Assembly: GCA_022575985.1 (NCBI GenBank)
Contig: JAKSXM010000014.1
Location: 26,598,001 to 26,662,000, forward strand
DNA: 64,000 bases
Source: Anagrus nilaparvatae
Lineage: Eukaryota; Arthropoda; Insecta; Hymenoptera; Mymaridae
Reading direction: 5' to 3'
Made by a program: the position numbers and the translations under genes. How positions within the stretch are numbered: position 1 is the stretch's first letter; the number at the start of each line of letters is the position of its first letter. Below the pieces are notes generated by a model. It did no database searches. It was not told the DNA's origin and saw only the letters and a list, made by a program, of their open reading frames with translations. Shown piece after piece: positions 1 through 11,864 of this stretch.

Positions 1-800
1 TTCAAATAATTGTTTAAAAAAAAATATTTTTTTAAAAACTGATATACATAATATAATGTACGTATTATACACGGAATAAAAATATGCGAATATATGTATA
101 AATCACAAGTATTTCCGATGTAAAATCAGATAATATATATAAGGTTGCATAATTTAAATAAAGTGCTCTAAGGAAATTCTTCACTAAGAATTATACATAA
201 GGACAAAAAAATTATATAAAAAAAACATTTAAGTGCGTGTCTACAGAATTTTTTTTATTTAACATAGTTCAATGACTATATATAAGTACACATATAAAAA
301 AAAATTTTTTTTGCGTTAAGCATTTGGTTTGCATTATAAAATAAGAGGAAGAAATTACTGTCAATTGTTAAGCATGACCGTGACGGTCCTTCTTTTGCTA
401 ATAAACCAGAATTGCGCTAATTATTCTATGTTAATGATTGTTGATGTACATTTTTTTTTATTATATGTTTTCTACAATGATATTTATTTATTAACGTAAT
501 TAAAGACAGGTGTATGATTGATATGGAGTAAATTTCTTCTTCTTTTTTTATTTGTTTTGTGTTTTAAATAAAATAAAATTTTGCATTTATACAAAATATT
601 TTATTTGATTGCACAAACCCCTCAGGAGCAAAGTAACCATTCGCCGAATCGACGAAAAGTTTATGATGGTTTCGAAAATATGTATTAAATATATGAAAAA
701 AATCAAAACCAGAAAGTTGGACCTGAGTTGATTTAAATATTTTTAACCCGTTTCTTTTTTAACCTAATTTTTAAATAATAATTATCAGGACTTAAATTTT
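1..800. other. AT-rich DNA without recognised genes
   Basis: No open frame, RNA gene or ordered repeat was recognised here. The sequence is homopolymer-rich A/T with isolated, slightly more GC-rich patches near 370-420 and 620-660 that I cannot assign. Confidence 0.6.
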
Positions 801-987
801 AAAATGTTTTGCAGTTTTCAAAAAAAATTATCCAGAATATTATTTACAGGAAGAACCCACGTATTTTTTCCTAGGGAATTCGATATTTCCAATTTTTTCT
901 CACTGAAGAAATTTCTGTATTTAAAAAACACGTGGGTTCATCCTGTAAATAATATTTAGGATAATTTTTTTGAAACTGCAAAACTTA
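801..987. repeat. Imperfect foldback (inverted repeat)
   Basis: The left arm (about 801-870, containing GTTTTGCAGTTTTCAAAAAA and GAACCCACGTATTTTTT) is the reverse complement of the right arm (about 922-987, containing AAAAAACACGTGGGTTC and GAAACTGCAAAACTT). Arms of about 65 bp match with a few substitutions and enclose a loop of about 50 bp. The shape is that of a MITE or foldback remnant; no target duplication was found. Confidence 0.75.
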
Positions 988-2560
988 AGATTGGTCCCCT
1001 GAAAATAAAAATGAAAAAAAAATGGAATTTTCTCCGTAAATCGTTGTCATATTTAAAATAAATGGTAGATTAGGTTTGAGCAGGAAAAATTACTAGGCAT
1101 TAAGTCTTCTAATTTAGTTAATGACGACATTTGAATTTGCTAGAAATATTCTAAAGGAGGCTCAAAAAAAACTTTTCTTTGTCGCGTGGGCTTAAAAACG
1201 TATGTTTTGTTAGAAATTCAATAGGAAAATGAATATTTTGCATATATTTTTCAGCCCTGCTGGTCTGTTAAGAATCCAAAATACTGTTATCTGCAATTTC
1301 CAAAAGCTTTAAAATTGAAGGTTTAGTTACTTTTTCGTGATTTTAAGTTTGCAAAATGGGACTAACTTTAGTGTTATACCTATTGTTCTCAGATTTTTTA
1401 ATTTAGTATCTAAGAAGAAGAATTCTGCTATTTCAAAAAAAAAATTTTAATAAACGGGAATGCCAATTTTTTCCAAATTAAAATTCTTACAACTTTCCGA
1501 AAAAGCTTCTCCAAAAAATATATGCAAGCTCAAAAAAGTCTAAAAATTTAAAATAAACAATAGGTAAATCAAGTCGCATACTAAAATTTATCTGATTAAA
1601 AAAAAAGACATAAAAAATAAAGTAATAAAATACGAATTTTTAAAACAACCTGCGTGTACAAAATTACATTTTCTAGCAATAAAAATATTTATCAGTAACC
1701 AATAATCTGGATAAATAAAAACCAAAAAAATATATAATATATAAAAAGCAAACAATTTATATACATAAACAGTTATAGAACATTACGAGCTTAACCATAA
1801 GAAAGTCAAAACTAAAAATATAATATATGCAATAAGAAATTGTTCGTTCCTTGTCAGTGCTTTTTTATGCAAAATACTGACATAAATAACTTGGGACCTT
1901 TTTTTTTTGAATAATGTAAAAACTAAAAAAAAAACATAAATATATGTAATATACTCTGTCAAGCGTCACAAAAAAAAATATAATTATTGCAGGTGAAACT
2001 AAACAGTTACTGGATGTATAATGTTGATTTATATTATTTATGCACTAAAATTGTCGAGTATTTTATAAAAAAAAGTAAAATAAAAAAACTAAAAAAGTTC
2101 TATTCTTATCTATGGCTAAAATGTCAGTGTAATGTTTATGAACTATATATATGATAATTTTTTTTTGGTATGTCACGATATTATAATTTATTTTATGCAA
2201 ATAATAAGTACGTCAATTATCTTCCATATAGTAGTATGAAAAATTATATATGTAGTTTGTTTTTCATAAAATATTGTACTACATAGTTCTTATTGACATT
2301 TTATTATATTTTAATTTATGTAAACTAGCATATCCTTCCTTATTTTATTATGTTACTTTTAATCTTTTTGTAAAATCTCTTCTGATAATAGATATTGACA
2401 TTATAGTAATTAAGGTTTTATTAAAACTAACATCTATTTAAACTCATTTACATTGTATTTAATTAAGTTTAATCGATTATTAATTTATTTATTCTGTTTT
2501 TTAAATTTATTAGAGTTGAAGATTATTGGAAATCGAAAATTTGTGATCTATTACCAAAAC
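988..2560. other. AT-rich DNA without recognised genes
   Basis: I see nothing assignable: no spliced or unspliced coding potential, only A/T-rich sequence with scattered short homopolymers. Confidence 0.55.
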
Positions 2561-2564
2561 AATA

Positions 2565-2900
2565 ACTTGTAACTAGTTTGTGTAAACACAACCTAAATAC
2601 ATGGAACATGTTTACTTCAGCTGAGAGCTGGGTATAAAGCAGGAATGTTAAGCAGCATTACAAGTATTACAATTTGCTATTTTTATAAATTATTGTAATT
2701 ATCACCTTTACTAGATGTTAGGATTCTAAAACCAAATTATTCCAATTCCTTAAACCTGTATTATTCTAAATAACTAAATCGAAAATATTCTAGGTTCCTT
2801 AACCCGAATTATTACTGTTATTAAGTCCCTAGACCCGGATTAATCTAAGTCCCAATTGACCACCCCCCCTAAATTGGACACTTTTGACCCTCCTACACTC
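2565..2900 (+). repeat. Interspersed repeat family A, copy 1 (CCCTAAA-type 24-bp array)
   Basis: The copy begins with a conserved head (GTTTGTGTAAACACAACCTA, then CATGGAACATGTTTACTTC, CAGCTGAG and a TTATCACC block) and passes into an irregular array of about 22-24 bp units resembling GTCCCTAAACC followed by GAATTATTCTAA. It ends in a C-rich block (ACCCCCCCTAAATTGGACA). The same head and array recur at 11525-11760, 31323-31700, 40200-40366 and, reversed, at 50540-50735 and 52915-53025. It contains no coding sequence. The family type is unknown; a nonautonomous transposon carrying a minisatellite is one option. Confidence 0.8.
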
Positions 2901-4290
2901 GATTTTTGGATTCCCACTTTATAAATATGTATTTCCTTATTAAAAATATAGTAGATTGAATCTCCATATTATAATGGATAATATCAACTCTATACCTACA
3001 TTTTAATTAAGATTTTTTTTGCTCAAACATTGATTTTAAGTGATTTTTTCTGTAAAAAATTGTATGCTATGTCATACTAACGTTTTACTGTAAACTGTTA
3101 ACTCCCTTTTTTAATTAAATTAAATTTCTATTCTTTTACAACAAACTTGCAAGTTCAACAATAATATTTAAAAACTTTCAAGTGTTATAATATCGACAAA
3201 TTCTTTTATTATACAACATAATGAGAAATTTAACAAAGTACATACAATCCAATAAAAAGTTGAAATAAAAATAAAAAAAAAGAAAAAGAAAAATACAATC
3301 AGTTTTAAACTAACAGTATATTCGCTGTCGTAACTTTTACGAGAGGACCTATATTTTCATCGTGATTTTCTAACTGAAATTGTTGTTAGAACTTTCAATG
3401 GATTCGTAATTTTTTTTTTTGTGTTAAAAAAAACTTTTATGTTACCCGAGAGAACGATGTTAGTTTTAGTATATATATATAGTTTTATAAGCTCATAGTG
3501 ATGTTTTTTTGAATTTGCGCGACGAGAGTATCAAAACAAAACTTACCAACGAACAAAATCAATTATAAAGTCTGATTTTCCTTGTGTTTTTACAAAAGTC
3601 AGAAAAAATACTTTCATAAAACTAAGTTAAAAATTTACTTTTTCCCAGTGTTTTTCTCTACTATGAAAAATGCTAGTTTTTTCAAATCGAATTCATTAAA
3701 TTATTTTAGTTAAAGATTACTTAAAATTCTAAAAGCATTAAAAAAAATGTTAAAAAAAAAACAAACAGTTTAGAATATTTGTAGTGTATATTTTTGACTA
3801 TAGTTCCTTACATTATCTTTTTTTATGGTAGCACATGTGGCATTCGCGTGCCAGGAATTGCTTGCATCCGGCATATATTATAAATCGCCCACACTTCTTT
3901 AAAACTTTTTAATTCATTATAGATTAGTAATATTTTGCAATATAAAGTAGAAGTGCAGACTTAAAAAAATGACGATAAAAATATTTAAAAATATAAATAA
4001 TAATTGAAGCCTATCTCCTTAAATGTATAAAAATAAAAAATTTAATAAAAAATGTCTAATACACTGACACGTATAAAACACTAGATTGCGTAGAGATTAT
4101 GCAAATAACGGAACATGTGAAATTCCTTGTAACCCGAAGAGCAAATCGTTGATATATCTGCAAATATACAACGTTATACATTTATAATTATATGGTGAGA
4201 TCCAAATAAATGTACAAAGACAAGAAAATGCTTTTTTTTTGTATCTGAGTATTGATGCTAAATTACACAATAAAAGAAAATTTTAAACTA
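2901..4290. other. AT-rich DNA without recognised genes
   Basis: No gene or ordered repeat was recognised. A moderately GC-richer patch at about 3830-3890 is unassigned. Confidence 0.5.
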
Positions 4291-5290
4291 ATTTTTTTAA
4301 GTCCTTAAAGCACAGTATATTATGAATAATGATCAGAAAAATCGATAGTTGCCCATAAACTGTGATTTGGGTCTTTTTTATACAATTTGTTTGTTGGACT
4401 CAGTTGCCGGGGAACATGCCCTTTCTACGTTTTTATGAAAAATTCAGTTTTTTGTATGAGCTTAATCGCCACGAAATTATCTATCAGATGGTGAAAATAA
4501 TTTTTTCTTATCTCTTGTAATTTGAAATATCGCATGGTCCATCTAAAAAGGTCTTCTGCATTGATAAAAAATCTTAAATGTATTTCTAAAAATAATACAG
4601 AAAGAAATGACCCATCTACTGATTTTTTTAAAATATGGAGGTTCTTCTACTGTATTTTTCACATTTAGAGACAACTTCTTTGGTCTAACTACAGTTTTCT
4701 ATATAATGAGTGGAAAATCGTGAAAAATCTTTTCACTAATGAATAGCATATTTTTATCCTAGGCCGCAAAAATAAAGAATGGCCCAAATCGCACGTAAAT
4801 TGCAAATAGGTAGCAAACTGCGATCTGGGACTTTTTTTTTTATGGCCGAGGCCATAACATAATTTTTCTTCGTCAGTGGCTAGAAAACACGTATTTTCGA
4901 ATCGCACTGTGGCCGGAAAATACGTGCTTTCTGGCCACTGACAAGAAAAAGAGCTTAACTAAATAAAGACGTTTTTAATTATTTTAAAACTCTAATAACG
5001 TTATTAAATAAATTGAAACGCGTTTAATTAAATATCTCGAAATCGTTAAAATGTTGATATGGGGGTTTTTGATCTGTAGATCAGAATAGTGTATCCTGCT
5101 TACATGGTATAAAAAATTAAATTTTTAATCAAGGATAGAAAAATAAAGAATATCCCTGCACGTTAATTACTGTCGGAAGCAATATCAAGGATAGTAAACT
5201 ACGTTCTGGGGCATCTTGATTTCATTTCCATGATTGAACTCTAACTTTTTTTTGCCTGTGGCGAGGAAACACGTCTTTTTTAATATTACC
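4291..5290. repeat. Degenerate tandem repeat, units of roughly 385-460 bp
   Basis: Three related starts are visible: near 4351 (AAACTGTGATTTGGGTC), 4811 (GCAAACTGCGATCTGGGAC) and 5193 (GTAAACTACGTTCTGGGGC). Two of the units also share an upstream AAAAATAAAGAAT segment and a downstream GTGGC-AGAAAACACG segment (4876 and about 5260). The copies are diverged and carry no open frame that I can link to a protein. They may be remnants of a tandemly inserted MITE. Confidence 0.55.
4874..4940. repeat. Short hairpin inside the tandem region
   Basis: Arms 4874-4898 and 4916-4940 are inverted copies (CAGTGGCTAGAAAACACG against CAGTGGCCAGAAAGCACG), matching at 23 of 25 positions around a 17-bp loop. A single related arm (CTGTGGCGAGGAAACACG) occurs near 5258 without its partner. 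Confidence 0.75.
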
Positions 5291-5454
5291 TACTGCTGTA
5301 GAAAAGACAAATCCTATTTTTTCCATTGTTTAAGAAATAATTGTTTCTTCCTTTATACTTTGTCGCCGAAAGTTGTGATTATATTTGACTACTTACATGA
5401 TTTAAATCTTATAATTTTAAGAACTCTATCATTTTTTTTCTAAATAAACCTTAC

Positions 5455-5645
5455 AATCTGGGACCTGATTCAGCATTCATATCACAGTGATAAGTAGCCT
5501 TACCATCCACAATATGTGGTACTGCGCGTGCGCAAACAAATGTTAGTAGGTACTTTTTTTGTTTTTCTCGTGATATGTTATAGATGATAAAAATGCAGAA
5601 TCTAGACCCTGGCTGTTTTAGCTTAGTTACCTTTCTACCGTGCAT
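5455..5645 (-). repeat. Interspersed repeat family B, copy 1
   Basis: This segment is the reverse-strand counterpart of 24669-24843. The two copies share TCACAGTGATA, CATCCACAATATGTGGTACT, a GCG.GTGCGCAAACAAATG block and GCAGAATCTAGACCCTGGC in the same order. The central GCGCATGCGC-like palindrome stands out in such AT-rich DNA. There is no coding sequence; a short reverse frame over the repeat is not credible as a gene. Confidence 0.75.
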
Positions 5646-5649
5646 AAGT

Positions 5650-8245
5650 TTTGCGTAAATTTTAATTTTTTTTGCATTATCACAAATATCAATGTATTAG
5701 GATCACCGCAGAATGTGTCTAAGTGAAAAGCAACCGCAAGAGAATAATTAATATTAGTTTACTTTAACTGATAAATTAGGTTTATAGTATAAATAAAAAA
5801 TAAATTTTTATAAACTTTTGAAATATAATGGTAAAATTCAAATTAGTTATTGAATTTATTACTTATATAGACGTCGAAATACATTTTACTTGCGAGAAAA
5901 AAATAAACTTTTTTTAATAAAGTTAAAAATTTACAGAATAAGTTGGAAGACTTAATTATATAATACCTGCGTAACGGATTTTATAGATAAATAATTAATA
6001 ATTGATTAATAATTGTTTGTATTCAATAACAAATATTTATACAATAAGCTATATGAATATTTTAAATTATTACAATCAAAACATAAATTAATAATATCAA
6101 TAAATACCAACTCTATAACCTGAATTTCGAGCTGAATTTCTTATAAAATCAGTTTATCAAAAATAAATAAAACAAAAAAAATTCATTATTAAAATATCCA
6201 CCAAAAAATATGTATTCAATTTTTCTTCGTCACTGACAAGAAATTTCTTTTTCACTAGATGCACAGCGAGCAAAACTTGTTAGATTAGTCCACATACATA
6301 CTCATCTTGTATTTTCTTTAAAAGCTTAAGAAAAATGATAAGATCTGTGGCATGGATGAAAAAAACAAACAACGAGAGTCACTGTGTAATTTCAAAATAA
6401 ATGAATAGTCTTCACCGTATTAATAATAAAATAAGTATGAGTAATCTTTTAAGTTTTTGTCACTGTTTTTATTTTTGTTGACGACTGAGATTAGTATGTG
6501 TATTACATACATAATATAAGCATTCTTTGATTTACTTAGTACTGACACACCGAACTTCTTTATTCGATGACATTTGTTTTTATTAATTGCAGAAAAAATA
6601 AAACTAAATCAGACTAAATGCATTTACTCTACATATTCAACAAATTACATATTTCCTGTTTTAAATTTATCTTTCTTTTGTATCTGAGTTTCATTAAATT
6701 ATACATCTGTACATTCATTTTTAATTGTATTTGCAACATGTCACAAAATTTTTAAGATATAAAGCAATCAAATAAATAAAAAAGGTTGATTTCAAGAAGC
6801 TAAAAGGATAATATTCTAAGCAATATTTTGACAATTGATGACTTTTATTAAATATTAATGCCCTGAAGAAGTTTCCATGCAGTAACGAAATGCAGACTAA
6901 ATGAAAAGCAAATTTTGGACTGTAATTAACCTTTTTTATTTATTTAATTATTTATGTGAATTCAAGAATATTACCACAAAATGAAACGCGTAGAACATAA
7001 CTTTATTATAGAGCAAAGCTCTATCTTATAGGGCAGAAGGGGAGGTTTTCATCACCCTTAAAGAAATTCGTAATTAACCTATGGATATTTTATTCTATTT
7101 ATCTATTAGTTTTTAAATGTTTTTGAGAATGTTAATTCTTAATTAAAATATCGGTATTTTATTACCGATCCTGGTAATTTCCAAAACTTATTTTTTGCAA
7201 AACCTAACCTTTAAGTTCCAAACTTCTGAAAAACTAGAGTTATTGCAATCAAGTATATTAGATAAATGCATCATATTCTCGTGGTTGGATGATGTGAGTT
7301 ATTAAAAAACACTTTTTCAGACTTCTAAGAGAACGACGTTTTAAAAGGTTTAAGTTGAAAAATGAGGGTGGCGAAAATTGTATACAATGGCAAGAACCAC
7401 CTCCTCTACCCTACCTAGAAAATTTTCAGTTTTTAATAAAACTTTTAAACCCAGTTCTTCTTTCATGTTTTGAACTCGTGTTTTTGTTATCATCTAGTTG
7501 TGCTGTATAAATTTTGGCTACAGTCTGCTTCGTTAGTACCAAGATTTCAATATTTAATTTTGTATTTTCCCCAGCAATTTTTGGATAACATGAATGTATA
7601 ATAACTCAAAAATCTTTTCTAATTAAAAACAAACATCATTTACTATTGATAAAAATAAACTCACTGAAATCAAAATTTACAAGTTACGTAATTAAAAACA
7701 TAATAAAATTCCATAAATAATTCTTAAAAATGATAGCATAAACAAAGTCTAGTAGTGGAATTATAAATAAATATAGAAAAACAATTACAAGTAATAATAA
7801 TTCATTTATTATTGTTTTAAACTATATTTATGATAATACACATATGTAATAATAAAATGATCTATTATTTGACATATTAAAAAGAAAATGATTTTTTTGT
7901 CATTTATTATTCTATAAATTATAAATATATTTTCCTTTGTAATTATAATAAATACCGGATGATAAATATTTTATTATTAAATGATAATTTATTTACTTAG
8001 AAAAATGATAGTATATTTTTGATTAATTTGTTTTTTATATATATGATTAATAATTTAATTATGTTATATATTATAAATTTAAAGAAATCATTTTTACTTG
8101 GGATAATGATAAAAACATAAAAGAAAATTATCGTGTCTTTATTTCTGCTAAATATTGTGTTAAATAAATAATTTAAAATGTATGTATATGGGGGATAATT
8201 TGTATCGAATTTACTGAATTTAGAAAATTCCAATTGAAATAAATG
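5650..8245. other. AT-rich DNA with minor structure only
   Basis: No genes were recognised. A small palindrome, AGAGCAAAGCTCT, lies near 7014. The phrase CATTTTACTTGCGAGAAAAA near 5883 recurs with changes near 15561, 18311 and 62660 and, in a CTCGAAAACGAATTGACTTT form, near 9421 and 24405. It may be the terminus of a MITE family, but I could not pair the ends here. Confidence 0.45.
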
Positions 8246-8249
8246 GTAA

Positions 8250-8640
8250 AAAAACTCGAAAACTATTGCCAATTTGACATTAACAATTGTGTTTTGGATA
8301 ATTTTGAAAGAATAAAATAATGATTTTGGGCATTCATGTCGCTTTTCAAAACTTTTTTTGGGACAAGCTGACACACAAGCTTACATTTTGGGAAAATTTG
8401 AGCAAAAAGTAATTATAGTAAACTTGACTTCAGGTTAATTTGAAAAATTGAAACCACTAAATTCAAGCCTTTTTAAAGCCCTGAAATCTGAATAAAACCA
8501 ATTTTCGAGAATCAGAAATTTTCCGTCAAAATTAATATTTTTCGAAAATTCTGGTGAAAATGAAGATCCAAAGCCTTTAAGAAAAAAATTTTGATTTGTT
8601 GAGCAAAGCTGGACCTAAACATATATATAAATTTGGACTA
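8250..8640 (+). repeat. Interspersed repeat family C, copy 1
   Basis: Family C is recognised by an ordered series of blocks: TTTTTTTGGGACAAGCTGACA, GAGCAAAAA, TTTGAAAAATTGAAACCACT, AAGCCTTTTTAAA, CATCAGAAATTTTC-like and GGTGAAAATG-like, ending with AGCTGGACCT. Other copies lie at 30395-30880 (same strand) and at 28545-28779 plus 29688-29945 (opposite strand, interrupted). No protein is encoded; a reverse frame at 7997-8374 overlaps its left part and has low-complexity composition. Confidence 0.75.
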
Positions 8641-11034
8641 AAAAATGTGTATAAGTCAAATGTGCTACACTATCTTTTTAACTAATAAATATTGAAAAGT
8701 ATACTTTGGAATTGCTCTATACAAACCATCCAGACCCAACATTAATAAGCTCATATAAATAAAAGATAAAATACAATAAAATTGAAAAATTTCATATTAA
8801 AAGCTAATAATAAGTATTTATATACAAGTATCAAAAGTGTCAGTTTATTACATTTTTATATCCACATTAATAATTAATGTTATAATGATTATAAATATAA
8901 ATATATTGTATAAAAGACAAATCGATGTCATAGGCCGGTCATTTGATTTGATAACCCTTTTCGTGACATTAAAAAAAAAAGATATTTTATTATCTCCTTT
9001 ATATAATATAAGCTTCTAAGAATAATTTTAAATTGACATTTATTATATTATAATATGATTTTTTTTTTTTTTTAATTTTAAAGAAAATATATTTATTGTT
9101 GCATCATTAATTATGTATTTGTATTTATAGAAGACTTATAACTTGATACATTTATTAGAATTGTAATCACAATCATATTAGTAATTATTTATTGTTTCAT
9201 TTATATTAGGCTTTGACTTACTTTAGCTTTTTCTTCATTTTTATATTTTTCTTTGAATTTATAGATAATATTTATATTTGTGGTCAAAATGAAAATGAGT
9301 TTAATACATAGAGTGCAATTTTTTGATAATAGTTTATTTTAAGTAATTTATTATTAAAAATTAACAAAAAGTATAGAAGTATACTTTTAAAAATTTATCG
9401 CAAAGTATGACCTTTTTTTTCTCGAAAACGAATTGACTTTCTAAGAGTATATAAGATTGTGTTTACCTACATCGCATCGCTAGTTGAACTATTTATTAGA
9501 AAATATTTTTGAAGTATAATATAATCATTTTTGCATCATACCGTTTTGCTATATATGTTTTGTTACTATGAAGGTTTTCTACCTTATTTACATAATACAG
9601 ATATTAAAATGGTTTATTTAAACAGTCCAGAGATCTGTTCTGTTCAGGGCACTTTGTTGTGATCATATTTTTCCCTTTACGAATGTGTATTTTATGACGC
9701 GGTTGACCGCAATTGTGCCTTTTTGAGGATTTGATGAAAGCCTTCTACGCTTTTGGGTAAATTAGGAATGCAACTATACTATGCACTAAAAAAGACTGTG
9801 CAGTTTGTTAAAATTTAAGTTATACACCACTTTGTTTTTTAAACTTTGTTAGTTTCCGCGTATACTTTATTTTTAGAATATTTTTTAATAAAATGTTTTT
9901 AAACTCAATAAAAACTGGCATGTGAGTTTAACAGGAAAATTACTACTCCAAAATATTTTCTCTGGCCCATATGACCTGTTTTATATAGCACTGTGCATGC
10001 TTTTTAACTAATACAATAAGCTTACTGCTATATACAAATAATAAAGATATTTAAAAGGTTAATTTTTTAGCATTAAATACCTAATATCATTAAACAAAAG
10101 AGAATTTCAGAGAATCTACTAATATTATAATAATATGGTATCTGCTTTATTGTTTATAATGACAATATTTAATTTTATTTATTATAGATACAAAAACCAA
10201 AAAAATATCAAATTTAGCCTTAGGTCACTTAGACAAAACGTTCATAGGATTCTAATTGGTTAAATTGTTGAAATTACATATATAATACTTAAAGGGATGC
10301 TTTCAAGTAATGTCACGTCGACATCAAAAGTTTCCCATGAGAGTTAACCCTTTTGTTGTATATTCATTTATGTATTCGTGTAAATAGAAAATTTAGTGTG
10401 TAATCCAAGGCCTCTCTTGCTTTGAGAAAGTCAAAATTATTAAAGATGTTTATATTGTTTATTCAACCCTTTTATTACTTTCGTATTTTAGTTTCTTATT
10501 ATCTCTATATTTTTTTTCTGTTACATGACAAGAAAAATTAATTAAGGAGTTATAATATTTAAAATTTTTATAGATGACTGCTTTTTTAGGTTTTGTATCT
10601 TAATTTGTTTATTCTTAAAAGTTTGGGTTTTCGCCAAAAAAAAATTGTAATTTTTGGGTCATTTTTTTCGTTGCTTTATGCGTTGTTAGTTTTGTTGTAA
10701 AAATCACTTAGATTCAGTTTAATGAACTGTCTTAGCATTATTTATTACAAATAAAAATTTTTTTAGACAGATAAGACATACTTATAAACTTTTTTTCGTT
10801 AGTGCTGATAACAATAATATCATAATTATATTGTAAAATATAATTTTATAGACAATAAAATTTTATTGCAAAATTATAAAATTTTATGATTCAAAAAATT
10901 ACCAAGATAAGTTTTATTATAAACTAATAATATTAAAATAAATTAATTATAAATCATTCATAAAATAAAGTAAAAAATTTTTTTTAATATTTAAGGGGTG
11001 GTCAACTTGATGCTCTTTAAAAGATTTTTTTCTA
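8641..11034. other. AT-rich DNA without recognised genes
   Basis: No gene was recognised. Around 9640-9740 there is a GC-richer patch with the small palindrome GCGGTTGACCGC. Around 9418-9460 lies a phrase (CTCGAAAACGAATTGACTTT plus GTATATAAG) that reappears near 24403-24450, so it is a dispersed repeat fragment. Confidence 0.45.
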
Positions 11035-11160
11035 TACACGGCTAAGCTGCTTTGCTTGAAATTTCAAGCAATTAAAGCAATATGCTTAAATTTTGAAGCA
11101 ATTTGCTTTAATTTAAAAGCAACTTTCTTTAATTTTCAAGCAAAACAGCCCAGCTGTGTA
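11035..11160. mobile_element. Small MITE rich in AAGCAA motifs
   Basis: The ends are inverted: TACACGGCTAAGCTGCTTTG on the left, and the right end reads TACACAGCTGGGCTGTTTTG as its complement. The interior repeats AAGCAA/TTGCTT several times. The outer TA could be part of the terminus or a TA target duplication. A shorter relative with the same CTTTGCTTGAAATTT core lies at 52129-52199. Confidence 0.7.
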
Positions 11161-11524
11161 AGAATAATGCACTATAAAAGAAGTTTAATTATTTTAAATT
11201 TATCATAAAATTAGGAAAAAGTATTTGTGGTTAAACTCATATTTTGCTAAAAAATATTTCTATTGACTAAAGTTCTATATAAATAAGCACAGAGTCAACT
11301 ATCCCTTGAAAAAATTATAAAAATATTTAATTTAAGTTTATCTTATTTATTTTATCATTATGTGAATAAATGTCAAAAATATTATATTTTTATATATTAA
11401 AATATTTTTAACAAAAATTTTTTATAAGGTATTTGTACCAGAAGATGAACAATTACCAAATTAAGAATAAAAATATTGATAAATATTAATGTTTAAGTAT
11501 CATTTGTTAATTTAAAAAAAAGAA

Positions 11525-11760
11525 AAACTTACAACCGGTTTGTGTAACATAACCAAAATGCATGGAATATGTTTACTACAGCTGAGGGCTAAGTATAATG
11601 CAGAAATGTTACGCAACATTACAATACAATTTGCTATTTTTATAAATGGTAATTATCACCTTACTAGCTGTTAATATTCTAAACCCAAACTATTCTGATT
11701 CCCTAAACCTTTGTTATTCTAGGTCAATAAATCGAAAATATTCTAAATTTTCTATTTATC
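11525..11760 (+). repeat. Interspersed repeat family A, copy 2
   Basis: The copy shares the family A head (GGTTTGTGTAACATAACC, CATGGAATATGTTTACT, CAGCTGAGG) and a short CCCTAAACCT/ATTATTCTA array. It is shorter than copy 1 and lacks the C-rich end. A 72-codon frame over its 3' part is an artefact of the repeat. Confidence 0.78.
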
Positions 11761-11864
11761 ATCAGTTACTGGTTGCAAATACCTTAATTTTATTGCATGG
11801 GATTTATCTTAAATATGTTATAAAGTATATGAAAAAAATATTATTGACATTTAAATCATTATGA

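Noticed and set aside
7997..8374. 125-codon reverse open frame, one of the longest in the window
   Set aside because: Composition is low-complexity (Phe, Ile, Asn, Lys rich), it overlaps a family C repeat, and no motif or neighbouring exon supports it.
11646..11864. 72-codon forward frame
   Set aside because: It lies in the array part of a family A repeat and is not conserved between copies.
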